DNA of 56,711 nt, taken from positions 165,001 to 221,711 of the forward strand of contig NZ_QNGB01000004.1 of the NCBI RefSeq assembly GCF_003298505.1, in the 5' to 3' direction. Position numbers and translations under genes: made by a program. Under the pieces are notes generated by a model. That model saw only the letters and a program-made list of their open reading frames with translations. It was not told where the DNA came from and ran no database searches. The DNA comes from Roseovarius sp. TE539 (GTDB taxonomy: Bacteria; Pseudomonadota; Alphaproteobacteria; Rhodobacterales; Rhodobacteraceae). Of this stretch, positions 1-12,410 are shown in pieces (within the stretch, counting starts at the first letter, position 1; each line of letters begins with the position of its first letter).

Positions 1-1
1 T

Positions 2-352
2 TATTTCCGACGGGATACGGGCATCGCAAACGGTCCGTTCCAACTTGTTTACGGTGCCTCGGCCTCCAGCGACGGAGAGCTTTGGGCGGGGATAGGCCAC
101 GCCTATACCGTTCCAACACCGTTCGAAAACATGTTTCTGCAACTGCACGCGATGACCGGCCTCTACGAGGAAGGTGACGGCGTCGACCTGGGAGGGCCGA
201 TCGAATTCCGCTCAGGAATCGAAATCGGTTACCGGAACCGGCAAGGGCTGCGGATCGGGATCGGGTTCGATCACAGATCGAATGCCGGCCTTTACAGCAA
301 CAACCCCGGATTGGAGAGCGTGCATGTGCGCGTGTCCATTCCCACGAAATGA
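2..352 (+). CDS. Lipid A 3-O-deacylase (PagL-like acyloxyacyl hydrolase), C-terminal part
   Basis: The open frame enters from the left edge and ends at TGA 350-352; about 116 codons are present. The C-terminal region has alternating beta-strand character and the segment FDHRSNAGLYSNNPGLESV. This matches the catalytic His-x-Ser ... Glu arrangement of PagL-type outer-membrane lipid A 3-O-deacylases, where His and Ser sit in HxSN and the Glu follows about a dozen residues later. The family removes the 3-position acyl chain of lipid A in the outer membrane. The signal peptide and start lie outside the window. The frame stops only about 20 bases before 23S rRNA sequence begins, which is an abnormal neighbour for such a gene. 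Family assignment rests on the motif and beta-barrel look; the junction may be artificial. Confidence 0.7.
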   Translation, partial: YFRRDTGIANGPFQLVYGASASSDGELWAGIGHAYTVPTPFENMFLQLHAMTGLYEEGDGVDLGGPIEFRSGIEIGYRNRQGLRIGIGFDHRSNAGLYSNNPGLESVHVRVSIPTK

Positions 353-374
353 TTGTCATCAGTGTCCAGTCTTG

Positions 375-2627
<2,253 letters not shown>

Positions 2628-2714
2628 GATCCAGTAGAAGCCAGACATGGCAATATGCGCGGTCGCGCATTCTACGGAACAAGAGCATACAACCCGGTGT
2701 GCTTGGCTTGGATA

Positions 2715-2860
2715 AGAGGATCTTTCTCGGTTTGGTGGTCATAGCACAAGCGAAACACCCGGTCCCATCCCGAACCCGGCCGTTAAGCGCTGTCGCGCCG
2801 ATGGTACTGCGTCTCAAGACGTGGGAGAGTAGGTCGCTGCCAAACCTAGAAAGATCCTCT
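2715..2860 (+). other. Processing stem flanking 5S rRNA
   Basis: AGAGGATCTTTCT (2715-2727) and its exact reverse complement AGAAAGATCCTCT (2848-2860) bracket the 5S gene. They would extend its terminal helix by 13 bp. This is the usual precursor stem recognised during rRNA maturation; which nuclease acts is not shown by the sequence. Confidence 0.7.
2729..2846 (+). rRNA. rrf: 5S ribosomal RNA
   Basis: About 117 nt begin GGTTTGGTGGTCATAGC and end GCTGCCAAACC; the two ends pair to form helix I. The internal CGGTCCCATCCCGAACCCGG is the classical 5S signature. It lies about 100 nt after the end of 23S, as in a normal rrn operon. Confidence 0.95.
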
Positions 2861-2924
2861 ATCTTGATATCTCTCTTTCGATGTGTCCCGGATCATGGAT
2901 CATCTGCGGGACAGCAGGAATTGG

Positions 2925-4693
<1,769 letters not shown>

Positions 4694-4697
<4 letters not shown>

Positions 4698-4864
4698 GAG
4701 GATGAGCCTTTCGGAAGATGCGATATTTCGGTTTTGCTCGCCTCATAATCCGCTTCAGCCGCCATTTTGGCAAGAGTCCTGACCAGCGCGCGCATCTTGT
4801 CCGCCGTTTCAGCGGGGAGGGCGCTCTGCTTGTGCGCTGTATGGTCAGGCTTTCTTGCGGGCAT
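4694..4864 (-). CDS. Small hypothetical protein coupled to the recombinase
   Basis: A 56-codon frame starts MPARKPDHTAHKQ and ends KGSSS. Its TGA overlaps the recombinase ATG as ATGA, strong evidence for a translated, coupled gene. The product is hydrophilic with a central basic amphipathic helix (ADKMRALVRTLAKMAAEAD). Function is unknown; a role in recombinase regulation is only suggested by coupling. No good Shine-Dalgarno is visible before its ATG. Confidence 0.6.
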
Positions 4865-4974
4865 GGCCTAAAGATAGCGCCATTGCCGACGTCGCGCATG
4901 GACACAAGCTGGACATGCCCGACCCCAATGAAGCTGATCCCGCAACGGAGTGCGGGATCAGTGTGTCGCGATGC

Positions 4975-5166
4975 TTAGATCGTCGGCATGGATGCCGTGC
5001 GCTTTGCGATGGCGCGGCTGATGTTTTCCAGGCTGGCAAGAGCGTCGCGGCGCTCGGGCGTTTCAGCTTCGCTTGCGGCAAGATCAAGCTGGGCTTGGCG
5101 GAACAGGGTGCGCAGTTCCGGCACGCTGTAGTGATCAAGGGCTGCGGCTGTGAATATCTTTGACAT
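4975..5166 (-). CDS. Small hypothetical protein, recombinase operon leader gene
   Basis: A 63-residue, mostly helical protein (MSKIFTAAALDHYSVPELR...). An AAGGAG sits 7 nt before the ATG, so it is clearly a translated gene. It is upstream of, and in the same direction as, the 56-codon gene and the recombinase, about 110 bp away. Similar short proteins accompany serine recombinases in alphaproteobacterial elements (from memory). Function unknown. Confidence 0.7.
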   Translation of the reverse strand: MSKIFTAAALDHYSVPELRTLFRQAQLDLAASEAETPERRDALASLENISRAIAKRTASMPTI

Positions 5167-5506
5167 GGGTCTCTCCTTGTCTGTCGTTCTCGGCCCCGAC
5201 CATCGAGGCCTTTCGCCGTCCCCCCACCATCATCATCGGCAGGAAGAAGGCCCTCATGGGCGGGAAGAGATGGCAGGCGATGCCCGGAGAGACCGCAAAA
5301 AGATCAGCAGAAGCAGGTACAATTCGCGAAAGCATGCTGCGCCGCACACCGGCGACTGCCACGTCAGGGATCGTCGCAAGCAGGCTGTCAGCGCGCGTTT
5401 CGCAGGCGCGGAAAAGATAAAATGCCCAAGAAAATTAACGGAACGTTAACGCGAGCAGGGGCAAAATTGAGATATATTTTAATGAATTTTATTATGGATA
5501 CTCGAA
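5167..5506. promoter_or_regulatory. Divergent control region between the two integration modules
   Basis: A 340-bp gap separates the leftward recombinase operon from the rightward integrase operon. It holds a perfect inverted repeat TTAACG-GAA-CGTTAA at 5435-5449, a further AATTAACGG half-site at about 5538, and an AT-rich tract (about 5470-5500) with TATATT/TAAT-like boxes suited to a rightward promoter. I infer an operator here; the binding protein is unknown. Confidence 0.45.
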
Positions 5507-5788
5507 ATGACGAAAAGACAGAAGCCCTATAGGCCTCCGCAATTAACGGTAGACTACACCGCCATGGGCATCATGACGCTCGACGAGCTCAAGCAGGCGC
5601 TTTGGACTGACCTTCAGGTTCTCAAAGAAACCTACAGCGTCAAATATATCAAAGCCCCGATGCTCAAGCTTAGCCTGAGCAACGAGTTCGGTGAGGTTGC
5701 GCCCCTGAAAAGCCTGAATGACGGAAAACCGATCTACCGTATGCACACGCGGCACTTTCGTCCTGCCTGCCAGGACTATGAGCCGTAA
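5507..5788 (+). CDS. Hypothetical protein in integrase operon
   Basis: A 93-residue, basic protein (MTKRQKPYRPPQLTVDY...) with no signal peptide or membrane segment. It is first in a rightward set with the 77-residue protein and the tyrosine integrase. No clear ribosome-binding site precedes the ATG, so the start is uncertain. No recognised domain. By position it may assist the integrase, but that is inference only. Confidence 0.55.
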   Translation: MTKRQKPYRPPQLTVDYTAMGIMTLDELKQALWTDLQVLKETYSVKYIKAPMLKLSLSNEFGEVAPLKSLNDGKPIYRMHTRHFRPACQDYEP

Positions 5789-5811
5789 GGCGCTGTCGGG
5801 AAGGAGATCGC

Positions 5812-6045
5812 ATGAAACCGCCGTGCTACATCGGATTGTCTCAAGCCCGTGAAGTACTCGCAGAGATGGGGATCGAGCTAAACGAACGCCAGATCAAGCG
5901 TGCCGCCGATCCAGACCCGAACGGCAAGCGCAAGCTGCCCTTCTTCGTGGACCCGATCGACGGGCGACTGAAAATCGAACGTGGAACTCTTGTGGATATC
6001 TATCAGCGAGCGCAAGTCGAAGCAGAAAACAACGTCAGGAGTTGA
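5812..6045 (+). CDS. Small putative DNA-binding / excisionase-like protein
   Basis: A 77-residue protein with a good AAGGAG before ATG. The segment YIGLSQAREVLAEMGIELNERQIKRAAD looks like a helix-turn-helix of the kind found in excisionases and small integrase partners, followed by a short strand region (LPFFVDPIDGRLKIERGTL). Its TGA overlaps the TTG start of the integrase frame, so the two are coupled. A recombination directionality factor role fits the position but is not proved. Confidence 0.6.
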   Translation: MKPPCYIGLSQAREVLAEMGIELNERQIKRAADPDPNGKRKLPFFVDPIDGRLKIERGTLVDIYQRAQVEAENNVRS

Positions 6046-7310
6046 TAGAATTTGATCCCTATTTGAACCGAAATGAACCGATTAAGAGCAAACAATTTGA
6101 ATTCATGGCAGACATTAGAAAAAGGGAAAAACCCAACGGAACCACATACCAAGTACGTTACGCATGCCCGACGGCAAAGTCAGGATACAGGTACAAAACG
6201 TTCCATACGATGAAAGCGGCGCGGGCCTTCCTTGAAAGTGGAGAGACGCAAAATGCATCAATATCGAACCACCCGGATATCAACACAGTTCCCAAAGCAA
6301 CCGAATGGTGGCTACGGATTTGTGAAAAGGAAGGACTGAATGGCCGGGAACCCATCACGTATTGTACGTACAAGAACTACAGCTATCGAGCTGAATATAT
6401 CCTCGCATATGATTGGCCAAAAAGCTTGCAGGCACTGACGGCACCAGATGTCGTTGCTTTTCGTTCATGGCTGCTTCTTAACGACATCAGCCGGGATACG
6501 GCCGGTAAGGTTATGTCGGCATTGCATTCTGTATTGAAGGAGATGACCATTCGCGGAGTCATCCCGCACAATGTCGGCGCCGGGATCAGTATCCGGCAGG
6601 ACTCGCGCTACAAGGAGCCGCCAAACATCCCGAGCAAGCGAGAGATTATGGCATTGCTTCGGGCCGCGGACGAGCTCGCAAATGATAGGAACGCCCAGAT
6701 CGCGGCGACTTGGAAGCGCTACCGACCAATCTTGTACCTGGCGGTAGACTCAGGCATGCGACCGCAAGAATATCTGGCGCTGAGCCGAAGCAGTATTGCT
6801 GACAACGGCGTCATGGTTGAGCGCGCCATTGATGGGAGCGGACGCAGCCTATCCGTGACCAAGACTCGGGCCGGTCGTCGCTTTATAGATATCTCGCCCA
6901 GCACAATCGAGATGATACGCGACTACATTGAGCAGTACTCGATCGACAACGAGTATGACCTTGCGTTCCCAGCACATAATGGAAAATGGCTATGCCGCAA
7001 GAACTGGCAGCGGCGAGGTTTCAACATCGCCTGCCAGAAGGCCGGTCTTGTCGATATCGAAGTCAAGAATGGGAATAAAATCGAGAAGCCGCGCTACAGA
7101 CCGTATGACCTGCGGCACTTCTTTGCATCGATGTTGATCGAGCGCCAAGTGAATTTGAAAAAGATTCAAGACCTAATGGGCCACAATAATATAGAGACGA
7201 CATTAAATACGTACGGTCATTTGCTCAAAGATGCGGATGATGATAAAATTTCAAATGTGGGAATGCTTGGTGGAATGATGCCCGATTTTTGTGGCGAGCC
7301 TGTGGCCTGA
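6042..7310 (+). CDS. Tyrosine-type site-specific integrase
   Basis: A tyrosine recombinase of 422 residues from TTG 6042, or 401 from ATG 6105 (MADIRKREKPNGTTYQVRY), which better resembles the family N-terminus. The catalytic domain shows the first Arg in SGMRPQEYLAL, the box YDLRHFFAS (Tyr replaces the usual first His of HxxR) and the final MGHNNIETTLNTYGHLL with the nucleophilic Tyr. The gene ends 39 bp before a tRNA-Pro 3' fragment, so it targeted tRNA-Pro. It is not at an end of the present element, so it is likely a relic or second mobility module. It appears intact. Confidence 0.92.
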   Translation: MIEFDPYLNRNEPIKSKQFEFMADIRKREKPNGTTYQVRYACPTAKSGYRYKTFHTMKAARAFLESGETQNASISNHPDINTVPKATEWWLRICEKEGLNGREPITYCTYKNYSYRAEYILAYDWPKSLQALTAPDVVAFRSWLLLNDISRDTAGKVMSALHSVLKEMTIRGVIPHNVGAGISIRQDSRYKEPPNIPSKREIMALLRAADELANDRNAQIAATWKRYRPILYLAVDSGMRPQEYLALSRSSIADNGVMVERAIDGSGRSLSVTKTRAGRRFIDISPSTIEMIRDYIEQYSIDNEYDLAFPAHNGKWLCRKNWQRRGFNIACQKAGLVDIEVKNGNKIEKPRYRPYDLRHFFASMLIERQVNLKKIQDLMGHNNIETTLNTYGHLLKDADDDKISNVGMLGGMMPDFCGEPVA

Positions 7311-7348
7311 AACCCTTATCCACCCTGACTTAAAGCCAATAGTTAACG

Positions 7349-7393
7349 ATGGGGTGCAAGGGGTCGGAGGTTCGAATCCTCTCGCTCCGACCA
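7349..7393 (+). repeat. attachment site: tRNA-Pro(GGG) 3' fragment
   Basis: 45 nt run from an anticodon loop ATGGGGT through GCAAG, the T-arm GGAGGTTCGAATCCTCT and CGCTCCG-ACCA. This equals the 3' half of an alphaproteobacterial tRNA-Pro. The 5' half is absent (the preceding bases do not complete the anticodon stem), so it is not a functional tRNA. Placed just after the tyrosine integrase, it is the identity segment of that integrase's att site. Confidence 0.8.
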
Positions 7394-7454
7394 TAATAAA
7401 ATCAATAACTTAGCTCAATTATCGGCGCTGAAATTAGCCGAAATCGCATTTTTT

Positions 7455-7540
7455 TGCCACAAATCAGAAGTCCGCTGAAACCCGCATGAATCCGCCATTG
7501 TATTTTTTGTGCCACAAATGTTTGTGGCCGCGTTGTGGCC
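7455..7540. repeat. GCCACAAA repeats, candidate integrase arm-binding sites
   Basis: TGCCACAAAT occurs at 7455-7464 and 7510-7519, an inverted TTTGTGGC at 7521-7528, and a partial copy at 7532-7540. All lie within 150 bp of the tRNA-Pro att core. Short repeats at this distance are what arm-type sites of tyrosine integrases look like. A GCCGC...GCGGC stem followed by seven T (ending near 7561) could also act as terminator. Confidence 0.45.
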
Positions 7541-7563
7541 GGATCGATTGCGGCTTTTTTTCA

Positions 7564-7923
7564 TCAAATCGGGCAAAACAGCGCGATCATCTGCGTGACG
7601 GCTTCTTCGACCGTTTGTGCGTCGTCATCCGTCACGTATCGAGCGGCACCGAACTCCACCGCTTCAATGGCCGTGCGATAGCCAAGCGATAGCTGTCCAT
7701 CCCCCTGTGGCGCGAACAGTTCGGCAATGCAGGCTGCTTTCACCGGCGCGTCCTGCTCGGCCTCCTGAAGCCGGAGATGCATTTCTTCCCGGATGACCAG
7801 AATGCGCGCGTCGATGTCCATCGCGGCAAAGTCCGGATAGCTCGTATCGGCACCGGCCGCAGCGGCAGGCAGGAGAACGCATGCCAATGTGGCCAGTTTC
7901 TGCATCGTTTTGTTCGACATCAT
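7564..7923 (-). CDS. Secreted hypothetical protein
   Basis: 119 residues with a clear Sec signal peptide (KLATLACVLLPAAAAGA, cleavage near residue 25). GAAGGAG lies upstream of the tandem ATG. The mature part is acidic and helical and contains two Cys that could pair. No known domain recognised. It is encoded opposite to the integrase, as a lone gene. Confidence 0.65.
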   Translation of the reverse strand: MMSNKTMQKLATLACVLLPAAAAGADTSYPDFAAMDIDARILVIREEMHLRLQEAEQDAPVKAACIAELFAPQGDGQLSLGYRTAIEAVEFGAARYVTDDDAQTVEEAVTQMIALFCPI

Positions 7924-8186
7924 CTCTGCGCTCCTTCTATCCGGTCCCTTGGCATGCCGGTCAGCGCATTGCTGAACAGCCTCAATCTACCCGATCATAA
8001 ACAATCTCGCGTGCTTCTGAAGGCTTCCCGGTCTGATTGTTTGCCTTGGCTTTGTTGGTGGCGGAATCGATGGCGATCAACTTGGCAGCCTTTCGCTTTA
8101 GCCTTGCTTGACCGGTTCGACGGGCTTGAAGGTTCAGTGATCGTGTTCGACCGCACTCCATCTGGCAAAGATGGCCAGCCTCCTCG

Positions 8187-8354
8187 TTATGCCGTGTCTA
8201 GCCGCTGAGCCGTGAGCGCGAAGGGGTTTGCACAGGCCTGAGCGTCGTCGCTACGTCGTGTGGGTTTTGCCACCATCGGGCGGCCATGATCGGTATGGCG
8301 AGTGTTCCAGCCCCGAACCGTGCTTGCCGGTGCGTCTTTGTCCGGCGTGGTCAT
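8187..8354 (-). CDS. Possible small hypothetical protein
   Basis: A 55-codon frame MTTPDKDAPASTV... ending RLDTA, with a plausible Shine-Dalgarno (GGAAGG). Composition is polar and basic and no domain is recognised. The open frame extends much further upstream antisense to ardC, so the frame may simply be a by-product of high GC. Low confidence. Confidence 0.25.
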   Translation of the reverse strand: MTTPDKDAPASTVRGWNTRHTDHGRPMVAKPTRRSDDAQACANPFALTAQRLDTA

Positions 8355-8534
8355 GGCACCTTCCGTAAGGGCGTTCCTCAATCTCTGACGCATCCTTGGC
8401 CGGGGGCGCCGCCCGGTCAACGGCTTGCCCGCACCATCTGCCTTCACCTGCGGTTCCGTCAGACCGTGTTGGCCGTAAACCGCGCCATAGCCCTGAAGGG
8501 CGTCGGCGGGTGACCAGTCGTCTAATACCCCCGT

Positions 8535-8574
8535 CCTTTCCGTGACGCGTCTTGAGGAAACGCCAAACGGAAGG
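8535..8574 (+). promoter_or_regulatory. Hairpin sequestering the ardC ribosome-binding site
   Basis: CCTTTCCGT (8535-8543) pairs with ACGGAAGG (8567-8574) with one bulge, and GCGT (8547-8550) with ACGC (8560-8563) inside it. The 3' arm contains part of the AAGGAG that initiates ardC. Such a fold would damp translation in the absence of an opening signal. Inference from sequence only. Confidence 0.4.
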
Positions 8575-8582
8575 AGACAGCC

Positions 8583-9533
8583 ATGACCCGCAAGAACAAA
8601 ACCAACCGCACCAGCAACCGCCCGGATAATCGGGCAGACATCTACACCCGCATCACCGATCAGATCATCACCGCCCTGGAGCAGGGCATCAAACCCTGGA
8701 CGCAGCCTTGGAATGCCGCTCACGCCGCAGGCCCTGTTTCGCGCCCGCTCCGTCACAACGGCCAGCCTTACAGCGGCATCAACGTTCTGACCCTCTGGGC
8801 CTCATCGATGGAGCGCCACTTCGCCGCCCCGATCTGGATGACCTTCAAGCAAGCCCGCGAACTTGGCGGCCATGTCCGCAAGGGCGAAAAGGGATCGCCG
8901 GTCGTCTACGCCAATACGCTTACGCGCACCGAGCTCGACGAAGCCACGGGCGAGGAAATCGATCAGACCATCCCCTTCATGAAGGGCTACACGGTCTTCA
9001 ATATCGAGCAGATTGAGGGCTTGCCGGATCACTATTACGCACCGGCCAAGACGCAGCTCAATCCGGATCAGCGGATCGCGGCAGCCGACGCGTTCTTCGC
9101 CGAGACCGGCGCCGATATCCGCCATGGCGGCAGCAGCGCCTATTACTGCCCGCCGGAGGATTACGTCCAGATGCCGGTCTTCGAGAGCTTCCGCGATGCC
9201 GAGAGCTACTACGCGACGCTGGCGCATGAATGCACGCACTGGACGCGGCACAAGCGCCGCCTGGATCGCAACTTCGGGCGCGAGAAGTTCGGCGATGCCG
9301 GATATGCCCGCGAAGAACTTGTGGCCGAACTGGGCGCCGCCTTCCTCTGCGCTGATCTCGGGATCACCCTCGAAGATCGCGAAGACCACGCCGCCTATAT
9401 CGGCAGCTGGCTGAAAGTCCTGAAGGACGACAAGCGTGCCATCTTCACCGCCGCCGCCCACGCGCAGCGCGCTGCGGACTTCTTGCATGATTTGCAGACG
9501 GTGATCGCCAAAGATGACGAGGCCGCCGCATAG
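8583..9533 (+). CDS. ardC: ArdC-family antirestriction protein with zincin-like metallopeptidase domain
   Basis: A 316-residue protein. The N-terminal ArdC ssDNA-binding region (about 17-140: YTRITDQIITALEQG, PWTQPWN, SGINVLTLW) is followed by a polyvalent metallopeptidase domain with HECTH at 215-219 (HExxH) and a downstream EELVAE supplying the third ligand. ArdC proteins are carried by conjugative elements and protect incoming DNA from host restriction, probably by coating single strands. AAGGAG lies 6 nt before the ATG. Full length for the family and no defects seen. It stands alone, convergent with the LamG-domain gene. Confidence 0.92.
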   Translation: MTRKNKTNRTSNRPDNRADIYTRITDQIITALEQGIKPWTQPWNAAHAAGPVSRPLRHNGQPYSGINVLTLWASSMERHFAAPIWMTFKQARELGGHVRKGEKGSPVVYANTLTRTELDEATGEEIDQTIPFMKGYTVFNIEQIEGLPDHYYAPAKTQLNPDQRIAAADAFFAETGADIRHGGSSAYYCPPEDYVQMPVFESFRDAESYYATLAHECTHWTRHKRRLDRNFGREKFGDAGYAREELVAELGAAFLCADLGITLEDREDHAAYIGSWLKVLKDDKRAIFTAAAHAQRAADFLHDLQTVIAKDDEAAA

Positions 9534-9541
9534 GCGGCCTC
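9519..9541. terminator. Hairpin between convergent ardC and LamG gene
   Basis: GAGGCCGCC (9519-9527), loop GCATA, GGCGGCCTC (9533-9541): a perfect 9-bp GC-rich stem covering the ardC stop codon. No T-run follows on either side, so termination strength is uncertain. Confidence 0.45.
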
Positions 9542-9548
9542 AAGCATG

Positions 9549-12398
9549 CTATGGTCCGCGCTTGCCGATCGCCACCCAGCGCGCGCCATCGCAATATTGC
9601 ACGACGTCATGCGTCGTATTGTAGACCATATTGCCTTCCAGACCGTACGGGTTGGCGCAGCGCGGTGCGGGGCCTTTGCGCACGCAGCGGATGGCAAGTT
9701 GACTGGCCTTATCGTTGAAGCCCTGAAAGCCACCGCTGAATCCTTGATACCGCGCATTGCCGCTAGCGTTCTCCGAGGAAGACCAATAAAACCCGGCGGG
9801 CAACGAACCCGTTTCGTTAAATGTCCCGTTCAGAGCACCCGTGTTCTTATTGGTGTAGAGCACGTTCAACTCATCCTGCGCGGGCAAATACCAATCGTCA
9901 TAGCCATGAGCCGATAGCCCGGCACAATACTCTGCTGCCGCAAACGGATAATCCGGCTCGCCCGTCGCGCCTAGCAAAAACGCGGTGTTTGCCTCACCTG
10001 TCTGACACGTTGCCGCCGTGCCGGGTGAGGCGTCCGTACAGTTCGTCATCGACATATCGGTGTGATTACCCGAGCCGTCATTCCAAGTGTATATGCTCGG
10101 CGCATCCGTAGGTGTTGTGAACATTTCTACGTCTCCGTCGGGGCTTAGCCCCGCATAAATCGAACCATCATCGCACACATCGCCGATATTCGGGCAACCT
10201 TGCGGCAAGGCGGTGCTGCTGCCGACAGGCGCGCCCATTTTGTAAAGAGCCTCGATTTCGTTTTGTGAAAGCACGCGATCATAGAAGCGAAAATCGTCGA
10301 CCATTCCTTCCATAGGAGCTGTGTCAACAATTCCAGCACCAATTGCAAACCTGTTGTCAACCGGAGAAAGGGCTATACCCACTGGCGTCGTTGTTTCCGG
10401 CAACGGCGTGGCCTCAATGCCGTTGATGTAGAGCACCGGATCATTCTCAGTGTCATCACTATTGTAGACTAATACGACATGACTCCAATTGTTGAGCGGG
10501 ATGTCGGGCGTTGTGTTTTGAGTCCGCCATTGGGCGGAGCTACCCGAGAAAATCTGTGTAAACCAGAACCCGCTCTCACCCGATGCTCCGGGCCTCAACC
10601 GCACGTTATGCCCCAAAAGTTGGTAGACAATGCTATTATCCGTTTGTGGATTGAGCCAGAACGCAAAACTGCCGCCACCTGCGAATAAATCCTGCAAATC
10701 CTGTACGTTTGGGTCAAGCGCGTAAAGGCGCGCGTCGGGATGTACAAAATCGAAGGCATTGGACACTGGTCCTCGCGTGATGGCTGTATCCGCGTTCGTG
10801 TTTTCTATATCAAAGCTCAGGCCATTTACGGTATCCACAATTGTGGTTCCCTCAGCCTCATCCATTTTCAGGTGCAGAATCAAGCCATCCGTCACATCCG
10901 GCCATGGAGCAGTCATGGAGACCCATTGGTTTCCATCGAAAAACTCTGGCACGCGGTGCGCTTCGTTGTACCGTATGCCGTCACGGGCTTGGTAGATTTC
11001 GCGGATTTCAGATGTGCTAAGAATGCGATTGTAAATCCTAACATCATCAATATCACCATTAAATCCGCGCCAGCCACTGACTTCGATAGCACCAATAGTG
11101 ACAATGCTGGTTACAGGATTTATAAAACTACCCTCACTTGCAAAAGCCCCGTTTGGGTTATCATCACAGACTCCATCCACGCAAATTGTTGGCTTGGTAC
11201 CGGCCGGCGCCGTCGCATCATACGTCGCGGCGACATGGTGCCACTGTCCTGAGACGAGTTCATTAAAGACATACCAATTCCCGTTCTGGATATCCCAACC
11301 GTTCGCCCTAAAGGCGAGTCGGTTCGTGCTAAACCCGTTAGCCAGCGATCCAATACCCTCAATCTCGACGATACCATTGTGGCCTCCTCCTTCAACATCA
11401 TCGGACTTTATCCAGGCAGAGATCGTGAAGACGGTCAAATTTGCATAGATAGATGATGTTGCAGTGCTTATCCGGCTAAGACCGGTGTTCTGAAAGTTGA
11501 GGCCTTTTGAAATTCGTGCCAGAACGGACAACGGGTCGGTTCCACCGGAATTGATCGCATCGGCTGCTGTGGCTGAGGAATCTTTATAGGGGAAATCACT
11601 TTCATCCAGTCGCCAGTGACCGATGAGGCCGTCGGGGACGACTTCGGTCAGCTGACTGACCCCTTCGCCAGCCTCATGCCGCCGGACACAGCGGACGGCG
11701 TGCCCAGTGTTCTTAGTGCCGTCGTTCTGGCTGCCAACGCTGAATCTCTGGTTCCGCGCACGGCTGGTAAGGCTCTCCGAGGAAGACCAGTAGAACCCGT
11801 CGGGATACACACCCGATTCGTCAAATGTCCCGTTCAGATCGCCCGTGTTCTTGTTGGTATAAAGCACGTTTAGCTCATCCTGAGCAGGCAAATACCAATC
11901 ATCATGGCCATGCGCCGATAGCCCGTCGCAATATGCAGCCGCCGCGAACGGATAATCCGGTTCGCCCGTGGCACCCACCAGAAAGGCCGTGTTCGCTTCA
12001 CCCGTCTGACACGTTGCCGCCGTGCCGGGTGAGGTATCCGTACAGTTTGCCATAGACATGTCCGTGTAATTGCTCGTGCCGTCATTCCAGGTGTAGGTTG
12101 AGGCCGCATCCGCAGGCGTCGTGTACATCGCGACGTTTCCGTCAGGACTTGGACCCGCGTAGATCGAGCCATCATCGCAGGTGTCACCGATGCTTGGGCA
12201 GTTTTGAGGACCTGTCGGTTCCGGTGCCTGTCCTGCCATTGCGATCCAGTTTGAACCGTCACAATACTGCGGCACATTGTGCGTGGTGTTGTAGATGATT
12301 TCTGCCTGGTTCCCGGCAGGGTTGGCACATTGCGCCCGCGCCAGTGACGGCGCGAGTATAAAGGTTAGTATAAATGTCAAAAACAGCCTTAAGCCCAT
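9549..12398 (-). CDS. Secreted multidomain DUF1566 / LamG surface protein
   Basis: A 949-residue exported protein with a signal peptide at 1-22 (ARA cleavage). In order: a short module with CDGSNW, a DUF1566/Lcl-like domain (about 60-245, containing YCDGLSAHGHDDWYLPAQDEL and FYWSSSES), a LamG/concanavalin-like domain (255-480), a second short module FFDGNQW, a second LamG domain (500-720), a second DUF1566 domain (735-910) nearly identical in motifs to the first, and a third short module YCDGARW at the C-terminus. The layout is a palindrome of domains. LamG domains bind glycans and DUF1566 occurs in adhesin-like bacterial proteins, so a surface-binding role is likely. It is visibly less GC-rich than the flanking transfer genes and is probably cargo. 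Confidence 0.8.
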   Translation of the reverse strand: MGLRLFLTFILTFILAPSLARAQCANPAGNQAEIIYNTTHNVPQYCDGSNWIAMAGQAPEPTGPQNCPSIGDTCDDGSIYAGPSPDGNVAMYTTPADAASTYTWNDGTSNYTDMSMANCTDTSPGTAATCQTGEANTAFLVGATGEPDYPFAAAAYCDGLSAHGHDDWYLPAQDELNVLYTNKNTGDLNGTFDESGVYPDGFYWSSSESLTSRARNQRFSVGSQNDGTKNTGHAVRCVRRHEAGEGVSQLTEVVPDGLIGHWRLDESDFPYKDSSATAADAINSGGTDPLSVLARISKGLNFQNTGLSRISTATSSIYANLTVFTISAWIKSDDVEGGGHNGIVEIEGIGSLANGFSTNRLAFRANGWDIQNGNWYVFNELVSGQWHHVAATYDATAPAGTKPTICVDGVCDDNPNGAFASEGSFINPVTSIVTIGAIEVSGWRGFNGDIDDVRIYNRILSTSEIREIYQARDGIRYNEAHRVPEFFDGNQWVSMTAPWPDVTDGLILHLKMDEAEGTTIVDTVNGLSFDIENTNADTAITRGPVSNAFDFVHPDARLYALDPNVQDLQDLFAGGGSFAFWLNPQTDNSIVYQLLGHNVRLRPGASGESGFWFTQIFSGSSAQWRTQNTTPDIPLNNWSHVVLVYNSDDTENDPVLYINGIEATPLPETTTPVGIALSPVDNRFAIGAGIVDTAPMEGMVDDFRFYDRVLSQNEIEALYKMGAPVGSSTALPQGCPNIGDVCDDGSIYAGLSPDGDVEMFTTPTDAPSIYTWNDGSGNHTDMSMTNCTDASPGTAATCQTGEANTAFLLGATGEPDYPFAAAEYCAGLSAHGYDDWYLPAQDELNVLYTNKNTGALNGTFNETGSLPAGFYWSSSENASGNARYQGFSGGFQGFNDKASQLAIRCVRKGPAPRCANPYGLEGNMVYNTTHDVVQYCDGARWVAIGKRGP

Positions 12399-12404
12399 GC
12401 TTTC

Positions 12405-12410
12405 ATTATA
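12405..12410 (-). promoter_or_regulatory. TATAAT box just upstream of the LamG gene
   Basis: On the minus strand a perfect TATAAT ends 6 nt before the ATG of the LamG gene and no Shine-Dalgarno is present. If used as a -10 box, transcription would start at or next to the ATG, giving a leaderless mRNA. A good -35 is not evident. Confidence 0.35.

Larger units (their letters stand above)
7924..8582. other. 659-bp interval upstream of ardC
   Basis: No convincing long gene. On the minus strand a 55-codon frame (8187-8354) starts with GGAAGG eight bases before ATG. Just before ardC there is a hairpin that could hide its ribosome-binding site (listed separately). I see nothing else specific. Confidence 0.4.
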
